A DNA stretch of 8,650 bases from Pseudomonadota bacterium. GTDB lineage: Bacteria > Pseudomonadota > Gammaproteobacteria > Acidithiobacillales > Acidithiobacillaceae. The notes beneath the pieces are model-generated. The model was not told where the DNA came from. It did no database searches and saw only the letters and a list, made by a program, of their open reading frames with translations. This document shows positions 1 to 5,893 of the stretch, in pieces. The DNA is taken from NCBI GenBank assembly GCA_021827445.1, contig JAKAVW010000118.1, forward strand, positions 1 through 8,650, read 5' to 3'. Made by a program: the position numbers and the translations under genes. How positions within the stretch are numbered: the stretch's first letter is position 1; every line of letters begins with the position of its first letter.

Positions 1-489
1 AACGGCCAGCAGCGCCTGCGTTTTCAGGGGACCCAGTTGGGTAACCGCCTGCGCATGCTGGATGAAAACAGCGATGTGGACTTCCTGACCAAGCTCGGCC
101 CTGATCCGCTGATGGTGCACGGGGAAGGTCTTGGTGTGTTGCGCGAAGCCCTGAGCCGTCGCCGCAGCGCCCTGCGTAACATCCTGCTGGATGACACCTT
201 CGCGCCGGGCATCGGCGGTATCTGGGCGGATGAAATCCTTTTTCAGGCCCGCCTGCGGCCGGACCGCACCGCGACCAGTCTCAGCGAAGAAGAGCGGGAA
301 CATTTCCTCGAACAGATACCCAAGGTGCTGGATCGGGCCGTGCGCTGTCAGGCGAAGACCAACCTGCTGCCCAAGACCTTCCTCACCCGCCATCGGGAAG
401 ACGGACACTGTCCGAACTGCGGCGGCGCACTGGAGACCCTTTCGGTGGGGGGTAAGAACGCGCTGTTCTGCCCGGCCTGCCAGTCTTAA
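1..489 (+). CDS. Fpg/Nei-family DNA glycosylase-like protein, C-terminal part (5' end outside window)
   Basis: Reading frame 1 is open from the window edge to the TAA stop and gives 162 residues, about the last 60% of a roughly 270-residue Fpg/Nei protein. Visible are the LGPDPL segment (fragment residues 32-37), the helix-two-turn-helix with GIGGIWADE (70-78) and LSEEE (94-98), and a terminal CxxC-x16-CxxC zinc finger (Cys137, 140, 157, 160). Members of this family remove oxidised purines or pyrimidines from DNA and nick the backbone. The catalytic N-terminal Pro-Glu lies outside the window. Compared from memory with E. coli Fpg, the near-invariant Asn of GIGN is Gly (G73), the zinc-finger Arg258 equivalent is Lys (K152), and the stretch between the H2TH and the zinc finger is about 11 residues shorter. 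Family membership is secure. Fpg-type 8-oxoguanine activity is doubtful, so no gene symbol is given. It converges on the rhodanese gene. Confidence 0.85.
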   Translation, partial: NGQQRLRFQGTQLGNRLRMLDENSDVDFLTKLGPDPLMVHGEGLGVLREALSRRRSALRNILLDDTFAPGIGGIWADEILFQARLRPDRTATSLSEEEREHFLEQIPKVLDRAVRCQAKTNLLPKTFLTRHREDGHCPNCGGALETLSVGGKNALFCPACQS

Positions 490-501
490 GCAGACCGCAA
501 C

Positions 502-951
502 CTACTTATGTCTCCAGGGTAAACCGCTGGCCTTCCAGCCTTCCACCTTGCCGCGCTGACCGTGAGTGTCGTGTTTGCCCTCAAAACCCCCGAGGATATT
601 ATAGCAATGGCCATAACCCAGGTCGGCCAGATGTTCAGCAGCCGCCAGAGAGCGGCCACCCGTCCGGCACAGTAACAGCAGTAAATCGCCGGGTTGGGCC
701 TTCTTCCGCAGATCTGCGTCAAAGTCGGCGTTGGGAGTCATGCCCGGATACTGTTGCCACGGCACGTGGCAGCAGCCCTCCACGAAGCCCGAGAAATCCA
801 GCTCCGGATGGGAGCGCACGTCAATCAGGATGGCCTTGGGATGGTCGCGCAACACCGCATGGGCTTCCTCCGGCGTGAGGTCCCCGGCGTGGCGTTTGCC
901 GGCGACCCTGGCCCGTTCCTGCGCCTTCTGCAAAATCGCTTCGGTATTCAT
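502..951 (-). CDS. Single-domain rhodanese (sulfurtransferase)
   Basis: The gene encodes a 149-residue protein with one rhodanese domain. The conserved IDVR segment is at residues 43-46, and the active-site loop is Cys95-RTGGR-Ser101, preceded by the usual beta-strand of leucines. The C-terminal NILGGFEGKHD...GWKASGLPW is typical of small rhodaneses. Such enzymes carry sulfane sulfur as a cysteine persulfide on Cys95; the natural donor and acceptor cannot be told from sequence. There is no signal peptide, so it should act in the cytoplasm. The ATG at 949-951 is chosen because GAGGTG lies about 6 nt upstream on the minus strand; the frame stays open further upstream but has no better start. 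It sits 43 nt downstream of the HsdM-like fragment, same strand, so the two may be co-transcribed. In a sulfur-oxidising host a role in sulfane-sulfur handling would be natural, but this is inference. Confidence 0.9.
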   Translation of the reverse strand: MNTEAILQKAQERARVAGKRHAGDLTPEEAHAVLRDHPKAILIDVRSHPELDFSGFVEGCCHVPWQQYPGMTPNADFDADLRKKAQPGDLLLLLCRTGGRSLAAAEHLADLGYGHCYNILGGFEGKHDTHGQRGKVEGWKASGLPWRHK

Positions 952-994
952 AGCGTTCACCTCGTCCTGTAAATCGGTGTGGATGCCAGGAGGA

Positions 995-1300
995 TTAAAC
1001 AGCATCTGCGCATATATTGTGCGTGTCCCCGCTTTTCGGCAAGCCCGCCGCCACATCCCGGAAAGCCGCCAGCGCCGCCTCCAGATGGTCGACAATCTCC
1101 TGCTGCAACACATCCGGCGGCGGCAGATCATCCAGGTTGTCCAGGCTGTCGTCCTTGAGCCAGAAAATATCCAGACTGGTCTTGTCGCGGATGACCAAGT
1201 CTTCGTAACGATAGCACTTGAAGCGCGCGCTTTCCTGCCGCGCATGGCGGTTCTCGGGATGGTAGCAGGTGATGAAGTCGCGCAGATCGGTGAGTTTCAT
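995..1300 (-). pseudogene. Orphan C-terminal remnant of type I restriction methyltransferase subunit (HsdM-like)
   Basis: This 101-residue ORF begins MKLTDLRDFITCY and contains HPENRHARQE, YEDLVIRDKTSLDIFWLKDDSL, LPPPDVLQQEIVDHLEAAL. I recognise this pattern as the extreme C-terminus of HsdM, the N6-adenine methyltransferase subunit of type I restriction-modification systems, where it helps contact HsdS. The whole catalytic part, including the SAM-binding and NPPF motifs, is absent. An in-frame TAG at 1352-1354 closes the frame upstream. No hsdS or hsdR is nearby. Neither the ATG at 1300 nor the in-frame TTG at 1351 has a Shine-Dalgarno sequence. The simplest reading is a decayed remnant of a lost restriction system. 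A retained small protein is possible because the reading frame is intact and the motif spacing well kept. Confidence 0.65.
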
Positions 1301-1308
1301 CTGTGGGC

Positions 1309-1344
1309 ATTGTCTTGACAATCGCCAGCGAATTGACGATTGTC
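1309..1344. repeat. Cluster of three GACAAT/ATTGTC half-sites forming two overlapping dyads
   Basis: ATTGTC (1309-1314), GACAAT (1317-1322) and ATTGTC (1339-1344) lie within 36 bp. The first two make a tight inverted repeat with a TT centre. The second and third make an 8-bp-arm inverted repeat, GACAATCG (1317-1324) and CGATTGTC (1337-1344), separated by 12 nt. The array sits directly before the ATG of the HsdM-like fragment and includes a TTGACA (1315-1320) on the plus strand. Its form suits a repressor operator or a leftover mobile-element end; no binding protein can be named. Confidence 0.45.
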
Positions 1345-1351
1345 CGACCAA

Positions 1352-1570
1352 CTATCCAGACAGATAACCCGAGCCACGGTCATGAGTCGGCTCCTTATCA
1401 ACTCTTGGCAGTTTGCAGGTGGGTAATGAAAACTTAAAGTTGCGCCGGCGGCTGTACTCGCTCTGCTGACCTGGTTCGCGCTGATCCTGCCTGATCGCCC
1501 TGGATCGTTTCAAACCCGCACCGGTTGCTGACTTTACGGATGACCGAAAAACCTTGAGAGGCCCTGAGTA
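1352..1570. other. Intergenic region before the CDF gene, no gene recognised
   Basis: This stretch separates the minus-strand HsdM-like fragment from the plus-strand CDF gene. No conserved protein, RNA gene or convincing promoter could be recognised on either strand. A long minus-strand frame covering the CDF gene ends here and is treated as a shadow. The only regulatory hint at the right end is a GAGAGG ribosome-binding sequence at 1556-1561. Confidence 0.5.
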
Positions 1571-2746
1571 GTGGCAGAAAGCATCAGTCGCACGGAGCGC
1601 GGCAAGCAGAACATGCGGGTGACCCTGATGGGGGCGGGCACCAACGTGGTGCTGTTTTTCGTCAAGCTGGCGGGGGGTATTTTCGGGCACTCTAGTGCGC
1701 TGGTGGCGGACGCCATCCATTCCCTTTCCGACCTGCTGTCTGACCTCGGGCTGGTGTTCGCCATGCGCTTCAGCAGCCAGCCGCCGGATCAGGAGCACCC
1801 CTACGGTCATGAGCGTTTTGAGACGCTGGCGGCGCTGGCCACAGGCACCCTGCTGGCCGTCAACGGTGCAGGTATCGGCTATGAGGCGATCCAGCGGCTC
1901 ATTATCGGCCATTACGGCATGCCGGATTTCTGGACCCTCTATATTGCCGCCTTCGCAATTGTCGCCAAAGAAACCCTCTACCAGATCACCATCCGGGTAG
2001 CGCGGCGAACCCGCTCCGCAGCGCTGCGTGTTAATGCCTGGGACCATCGCACCGATGCCATTTCCAGCGTCATCGTGTTTATCGGTATTGGCGGCAGTTT
2101 GCTGGGTGCGCCTTATCTGGATTCGGTCGTCGCGCTCATCGTCGCCCTGATGGTGCTGCGGATTGGCCTGGTCACGGGCTGGGAAGCGGTGCAGGAGCTG
2201 GCGGATCGTGGTCTTAGTGATGAAGCGCTGGCCCATATCCGCGAAGTGATTCTCGGCTGTGAAGGGGTGCGTGATTTGCATCTTCTCAAGACCCGTAAGA
2301 TCGGCCATCAGGCACTGGCCGAGGTGCATCTGCAGGTGGCGTCGACCCTGAGTGTCTCCGAGGGGCACCAGATTGCCGAACGGGTGCGGATAACCTTGTT
2401 GCGGCAGGTGGATGATCTGGCCGATGCCACCATCCACATCGACAGCGAAAATGATGAGGATGGGGGCGTGGTCCTGCCGCCGCGCAGCGAGATTGAAAAG
2501 GTGGTGTGCGAGCGTCTGCTGGCGCGGAACTTGCCTTTAGCGGAGCAGATGACCTTGCATTACCTCAAGGATGGCGTCGTGATCTGCATGCGTTATCACT
2601 TGCCGCCAGCGGAAACATTCGCTAGCCTGCAGGATATGGAAACACAGCTTCAGGATGCCTTGCAGGGGTGGGTGCCTGGCTTGCAACAGGTGGATGTGGT
2701 CTGGCAATTGACCGGGCAGTTGCCAAAGACACCGTCTGCCCTATAG
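1571..2746 (+). CDS. Cation diffusion facilitator (CDF) transporter with extended C-terminal domain
   Basis: This 391-residue inner-membrane protein belongs to the CDF family, which exports divalent metals (Zn, Fe, Mn, Co) using the proton gradient. The N-terminal membrane part covers about residues 15-205. It carries the TM2 signature LVADAIHSLSD (44-54), the HPYGHERFETLAAL loop (76-89) and the TM5 motif AWDHRTDAISS (156-166). The putative transport site is His50, Asp54, Asp158 and Asp162, a His/Asp mix that does not match the common Zn (HxxxD twice) or Mn (DxxxD twice) patterns, so the metal is left open. A normal CDF is about 300 residues. Here a first cytoplasmic dimerisation domain (about 215-292) is followed by what looks like a second similar alpha-beta domain (about 305-382). 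The GTG at 1571 is used with GAGAGG 9 nt upstream; ATG at 1613 is the alternative. No metal regulator is adjacent. Confidence 0.9.
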   Translation: MAESISRTERGKQNMRVTLMGAGTNVVLFFVKLAGGIFGHSSALVADAIHSLSDLLSDLGLVFAMRFSSQPPDQEHPYGHERFETLAALATGTLLAVNGAGIGYEAIQRLIIGHYGMPDFWTLYIAAFAIVAKETLYQITIRVARRTRSAALRVNAWDHRTDAISSVIVFIGIGGSLLGAPYLDSVVALIVALMVLRIGLVTGWEAVQELADRGLSDEALAHIREVILGCEGVRDLHLLKTRKIGHQALAEVHLQVASTLSVSEGHQIAERVRITLLRQVDDLADATIHIDSENDEDGGVVLPPRSEIEKVVCERLLARNLPLAEQMTLHYLKDGVVICMRYHLPPAETFASLQDMETQLQDALQGWVPGLQQVDVVWQLTGQLPKTPSAL

Positions 2747-2777
2747 TAGTGCACATTTTTGGATTGCCCCAAAATTG

Positions 2778-2794
2778 GGCACCATATTGGTGCA
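2778..2794. promoter_or_regulatory. NtrC-type binding dyad upstream of glnA
   Basis: GCACC-ATATT-GGTGC (2779-2793), with a following A, is a perfect inverted repeat with a 5-nt centre. It matches the NtrC enhancer consensus TGCACC-N5-GGTGCA except for the first base. A weaker partial copy beginning TGCAC lies about 28 bp upstream at 2750. The dyad centre is about 75 bp upstream of the predicted glnA start, in the enhancer position for a sigma-54 promoter. Confidence 0.75.
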
Positions 2795-2811
2795 TACGGA
2801 GTCCGGATTAT

Positions 2812-2824
2812 TATCAACATGCTA
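2812..2824 (+). promoter_or_regulatory. IHF-like site between NtrC dyad and sigma-54 promoter
   Basis: TATCAACATGCTA matches the IHF consensus WATCAA-N4-TTR at all but one defined position (C in place of the first T of TTR). IHF bends DNA between enhancer and promoter at many sigma-54 genes, and this site lies in that interval. A single short match has limited weight; its location is the main support. Confidence 0.4.
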
Positions 2825-2833
2825 GTTTTGGTC

Positions 2834-2849
2834 TGGTATGAATTTTGTA
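2834..2849 (+). promoter_or_regulatory. Probable sigma-54 (-24/-12) promoter of glnA
   Basis: TGGTATG-AATT-TTGTA corresponds to the consensus TGGCACG-N4-TTGCA. It has the invariant GG of the -24 element and TTG of the -12 element at the correct spacing; the -12 GC is GT. Transcription would begin near 2860, leaving a leader of about 40 nt before the glnA ATG. The NtrC dyad upstream supports the call. Confidence 0.6.
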
Positions 2850-2899
2850 GGCATGGTTTGTTTAGGGTCGTGAATATTTCTTGATTGGAGGAGAAGCAA

Positions 2900-4315
2900 A
2901 TGGGTTATAGCCCCAGTGATGTGGTCAAGTTGATTAAAGAAAAAGACATCAAGTTTATCGATTTCCGCTTTACCGATACCAAGGGTAAGGAGCAGCACGT
3001 CTCCGTCCCCGGCCATACTATCGAAAAAGACACCTTCGTCGATGGCAAGGCTTTTGATGGCTCCTCTATCACCGGCTGGAAGGGCATCAACGAGTCCGAC
3101 ATGATTCTCCTGCCCGAGGCTGACTCTGCCGTTCTCGATCCTTTTACGGATGAAACCACCCTCATTATCCGCTGCGACGTCATTGAGCCCGCCACCGGTC
3201 AGGGTTATGAGCGCGATCCCCGCTCCGTCGCCAAGCGTGCCGAGATCTACCTGAAGAGCACGGGCATCGCCGACACGTCCTACTTTGGTCCCGAAAATGA
3301 ATTCTTCGTTTTCGATTCCGTGACCTGGAACATCGACATGAGCGGCTGCGCTTACAAGGTGGATGCCGAAGAGGCCGCCTGGAATTCCGGCAAGGAATAT
3401 GAATCCGGCAATATGGGCCATCGCCCCGGCGTGAAGGGCGGTTATTTTCCGGTCCCGCCGGTGGACTCCGCTCAGGACCTGCGCTCCGCCATGTGCCTGG
3501 CCATGGAAGAAATGGGTTTGAAGGTGGAAGTGCATCACCATGAGGTGGCCACGGCCGGGCAGCACGAAATCGGCGTCGGTTTTAATACGCTGACCCGCAA
3601 GGCGGACGAGGTGCAGATCCTCAAATATGTCGTCCACAACGTAGCGGCGGCTTATGGTCAGACGGCCACTTTCATGCCCAAGCCCATCGTCGGTGACAAC
3701 GGCAGCGGCATGCACGTCCACCAGTCCCTCGGCAAGGATGGCAAGAACATCTTTGCGGGTGATTTGTATGGCGGACTGTCGGAAATTGCGCTGTACTACA
3801 TCGGCGGCATCATCAAGCACGCCAAGGCGATCAACGCGCTGACCAACCCCAGCACCAACAGCTACAAGCGTCTGGTGCCCCATTATGAGGCCCCGGTGTT
3901 GCTGGCTTACTCCGCCAAGAACCGTTCGGCGTCCATCCGTATTCCTTTCGTCAACAGCCCCAAGGCCCGGCGCATCGAAATACGTTTCCCGGACTCTACC
4001 GCCAACCCCTATCTGGCGTTTTCTGCCATGCTGATGGCGGGTCTGGACGGTATCCAGAACAAGATCCATCCCGGCGACGCCATGGACAAGAATCTCTATG
4101 ATCTGCCCGCGGAAGAGCAGGCCAACATCCCCGGTGTGGCGGCGTCGCTGGAAGAAGCCCTGCGCTCTCTGGAAGCCGACCATGACTTCCTTATGAAGGG
4201 TGGCGTGTTCTCCGAGAGCTGGCTGGAAGGTTATCTGGATGTGAAGTGGGCCGAAGTGCAGACCCTGCGCATGACCACCCATCCGGTGGAGTTCCAGATG
4301 TACTACAGCCTCTGA
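2900..4315 (+). CDS. glnA: Glutamine synthetase type I (GSI-beta)
   Basis: This encodes a full-length 471-residue glutamine synthetase, which joins ammonium to glutamate using ATP and works as a cytoplasmic dodecamer. Landmarks are FDGSSI (52-57), the metal-binding FGPENEFF (129-136, Glu132 and Glu134), NGSGMHVHQS (267-276), the NPSTNSYKRLVP glutamate-flap region (316-327) and NRSASIRIP (341-349). NLYDLP (398-403) holds Tyr400, equivalent to E. coli Tyr397, the residue adenylylated by GlnE, so the enzyme is probably of the covalently controlled beta type. The ATG at 2900 is preceded by a very strong GGAGGAG (2887-2893); an in-frame TTG at 2885 overlaps it and is unlikely. The upstream NtrC, IHF-like and sigma-54 elements indicate nitrogen-controlled transcription. 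An intrinsic terminator follows at 4359. ntrB and ntrC are not next to it in this window. Confidence 0.98.
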   Translation: MGYSPSDVVKLIKEKDIKFIDFRFTDTKGKEQHVSVPGHTIEKDTFVDGKAFDGSSITGWKGINESDMILLPEADSAVLDPFTDETTLIIRCDVIEPATGQGYERDPRSVAKRAEIYLKSTGIADTSYFGPENEFFVFDSVTWNIDMSGCAYKVDAEEAAWNSGKEYESGNMGHRPGVKGGYFPVPPVDSAQDLRSAMCLAMEEMGLKVEVHHHEVATAGQHEIGVGFNTLTRKADEVQILKYVVHNVAAAYGQTATFMPKPIVGDNGSGMHVHQSLGKDGKNIFAGDLYGGLSEIALYYIGGIIKHAKAINALTNPSTNSYKRLVPHYEAPVLLAYSAKNRSASIRIPFVNSPKARRIEIRFPDSTANPYLAFSAMLMAGLDGIQNKIHPGDAMDKNLYDLPAEEQANIPGVAASLEEALRSLEADHDFLMKGGVFSESWLEGYLDVKWAEVQTLRMTTHPVEFQMYYSL

Positions 4316-4358
4316 GACCAGGTACTCCCCGCCGCCGCGGGCTTTCCCCGGCGCTATC

Positions 4359-4386
4359 AGCCCCGTGCTTTATGCGGGGCTTTTTT
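4359..4386 (+). terminator. Intrinsic terminator of glnA
   Basis: AGCCCCG (4359-4365) pairs perfectly with CGGGGCT (4375-4381) across a 9-nt loop, and six T residues follow (4381-4386). It lies 43 nt after the glnA stop. A second GC-rich imperfect hairpin without a T run sits just upstream (about 4331-4353). Confidence 0.85.
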
Positions 4387-4398
4387 GTGGCCGCTGCC

Positions 4399-4429
4399 TT
4401 GACAATATGGGGCTTGGCGACCATATACA
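4399..4429 (+). promoter_or_regulatory. Probable sigma-70 promoter with internal dyad, for the DUF4124 gene
   Basis: A consensus TTGACA (4399-4404) lies just after the glnA terminator. The best -10 candidate is TATACA (4424-4429), but the spacer is a long 19 nt. Within this stretch ATATGG (4405-4410) and CCATAT (4421-4426) form a perfect inverted repeat with a 10-nt centre, overlapping the -10 and possibly an operator. Confidence 0.45.
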
Positions 4430-4460
4430 GATATGCCACGCTGGTCAGGAGAACAGGCTG

Positions 4461-5024
4461 ATGAAGTACAGGAAATCCCCTTTTACGTCTGGTAAAGGTG
4501 AATCAAAGCGTGCAGTAACGGCGGGAGCGTGTATTTTCCTGTCGGCCTTTCTGATCAGCACTTCCGTGAATGCATCAACCATTTATCGTTGGGTGGGTGG
4601 CGGTGGAGTAGTCAGTTATGGCGAAACCCCGCCTGCGGGTGCCAAAGACGTCGAGCAGATCTCCGGGGCGCCGCAGGGCGCGATCAGCACGCCCGTGTCG
4701 GCGCCCAGTGGTAGTGTTGTCACCCCATCGTCATCTGCTGCACCCACGCCCACCCGACCCGCGGTAAATCCGGCCTTGAAGCGCCTGCAGGCGGAGCTGG
4801 TTGTGGCGCGGCTGGCGCTGCTTCAGGCGACCAAAAACTACGAGCAGGGCAAGGCCATACGCACCGGCAACGAGCGTAATTATGCGCGCTATCTGGATCG
4901 GGTAAACGGTCTGAAACAGGCGATGGATGCGGCGCAATTGCGCACGCTGTTGCTCCAGCGACAGATCCAACAAGTACAGAATGAAGGTCCGGCGCCAACG
5001 ACTCCAGAGGTCGCGGCGCATTAG
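4461..5024 (+). CDS. Secreted DUF4124 domain protein with C-terminal coiled-coil-like helix
   Basis: The protein has 187 residues. A basic N-terminus followed by a hydrophobic run (about 19-37) ending VNA-ST gives a probable signal peptide cleaved after Ala38. The mature start, STIYRWVGGGGVVSYGETPPAGA (39-61), matches DUF4124, whose usual form is YKWVDxxGxxxYxDxPP; here the acidic turn is replaced by a glycine run. A Ser/Pro/Thr-rich linker (about 70-104) leads to a long charged and leucine-rich helix (about 105-173) that could form a coiled coil. The protein is therefore expected in the periplasm. No enzymatic function is known for DUF4124. In pseudomonads a DUF4124 gene commonly lies between glnA and ntrB; here it keeps the position after glnA but is followed by surE. 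The ATG at 4461 has AGGAG 9 nt upstream (4447-4451). Confidence 0.8.
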   Translation: MKYRKSPFTSGKGESKRAVTAGACIFLSAFLISTSVNASTIYRWVGGGGVVSYGETPPAGAKDVEQISGAPQGAISTPVSAPSGSVVTPSSSAAPTPTRPAVNPALKRLQAELVVARLALLQATKNYEQGKAIRTGNERNYARYLDRVNGLKQAMDAAQLRTLLLQRQIQQVQNEGPAPTTPEVAAH

Positions 5025-5036
5025 TTTACCGGGTGC

Positions 5037-5068
5037 GGCGCCTGTCTGAGGATAGACCCGAAGGCGCT
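5037..5068 (+). other. Imperfect stem-loop between DUF4124 gene and surE
   Basis: GCGCCT (5038-5043) pairs with AGGCGC (5062-5067), and GTCT (5044-5047) with AGAC (5054-5057) around a GAGGAT loop, leaving a 4-nt bulge. No T run follows, so it is not a typical intrinsic terminator. It may be a leader structure or may weakly separate the two genes. No clear surE promoter was found in the remaining gap. Confidence 0.3.
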
Positions 5069-5120
5069 TCGTAGCTTACCATGGATCGTAGATAGCCACT
5101 GCACGCCTTTGGGAGACCTA

Positions 5121-5873
5121 ATGCCGCGTTTCTTGCTCAGTAACGACGATGGTTATCTGGCACCGGGACTGGCGGCACTCGCTGAAGCAATAAGACCTTT
5201 AGGCGATTTGGAAGTGCTGGCGCCGGAGCAGGATCGTAGCGGCGCCAGCAACTCCCTCACCCTGGACCGGCCGCTGCGGATGCGTACCGGGCTCAATGGA
5301 TTTCACTATCTGGTCGGCGGCACGCCCACGGACTGCGTCCACCTTGCCGTCACCGGCATCTTCGCGGAAACGCCTGACATGGTGGTCTCCGGTATCAATC
5401 GGGGGGCCAACATGGGGGACGATGTGCTCTACTCAGGCACCGTGGCCGCCGCTACCGAGGGACGTTTTCTCGGCTTGCCTGCCATTGCGGTTTCCCTGGC
5501 CGGACGCGATTGCACCCACTTTTCGACCGCGGCGCGGGTCGCCGCCAAGTTGGTGACCGGGGTGCTGAGTCATGCGCTGCCTGCCGATACCATTCTCAAT
5601 GTGAACGTACCGGATTTGCCCTACGATGAAATCCGCGGATTTGAAGTGACGCGTCTGGGGCGTCGCCACAAGAGCGACATGGTGATACCGGCGGCGGATC
5701 CTCGCGGCGATCCCGTTTACTGGATTGGCCCTTCCGGGCGGGAGGCCGATGCCGGTCCTGGTACCGACTTTGACGCGGTGCGCCGCGGTTACGTCTCCAT
5801 TACACCGTTGGATCTGGATATGACCCGCTACAATTTTCTCGATGGTTTGAGCCAATGGCTGCTTCATTGCTAG
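5121..5873 (+). CDS. surE: 5'/3'-nucleotidase SurE
   Basis: This 250-residue cytoplasmic phosphatase removes phosphate from nucleoside 5'- and 3'-monophosphates in survival and stress metabolism. It starts MPRFLLSNDDG, with metal ligands Asp9 and Asp10. DRSGASNSLTL gives Ser40, and SGINRGANMGDD gives Asn93; these correspond to E. coli Asp8, Asp9, Ser39 and Asn92. GGTPTDCVHLA (66-76) and YSGTVAAATEG also match the family. Length is normal (about 250). The ATG at 5121 follows GGGAG (5111-5115); an in-frame upstream start at 5109 would place this Shine-Dalgarno inside the gene and is rejected. It is the first gene of a compact surE-pcm-rpoS run on the same strand. Confidence 0.97.
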   Translation: MPRFLLSNDDGYLAPGLAALAEAIRPLGDLEVLAPEQDRSGASNSLTLDRPLRMRTGLNGFHYLVGGTPTDCVHLAVTGIFAETPDMVVSGINRGANMGDDVLYSGTVAAATEGRFLGLPAIAVSLAGRDCTHFSTAARVAAKLVTGVLSHALPADTILNVNVPDLPYDEIRGFEVTRLGRRHKSDMVIPAADPRGDPVYWIGPSGREADAGPGTDFDAVRRGYVSITPLDLDMTRYNFLDGLSQWLLHC

Positions 5874-5893
5874 CCTTGAGTCCTGAAGTCGGC

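Noticed and set aside
731..1318. Plus-strand frame of 195 codons across rhodanese and HsdM-like fragment
   Set aside because: The opposite strand holds two recognisable protein families over the same span; this translation has low-complexity, shadow-like composition.
1315..1343. TTGACA-N17-GATTGT as a promoter for the CDF gene
   Set aside because: The -10 matches only 3 of 6 positions and the start would be over 200 nt from the gene. The TTGACA is better explained as part of the GACAAT repeat array.
1352..2437. Long minus-strand frame of 361 codons over the CDF gene
   Set aside because: It is antisense to a clear CDF transporter, and its translation is rich in Gly, His, Gln and Arg with no recognisable domain. 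It fits a shadow frame in GC-rich DNA.
2767..2781. GCCC/GGGC inverted repeat as a terminator of the CDF gene
   Set aside because: The stem is only about 4 bp with an AT loop and no T run, and it abuts the NtrC dyad, so it is more likely part of the glnA control region or chance.
2822..4282. Minus-strand frame of 486 codons over glnA
   Set aside because: It is fully antisense to a highly conserved glnA, without family motifs, and its 3' end covers the glnA promoter. Codon bias of glnA explains its length.
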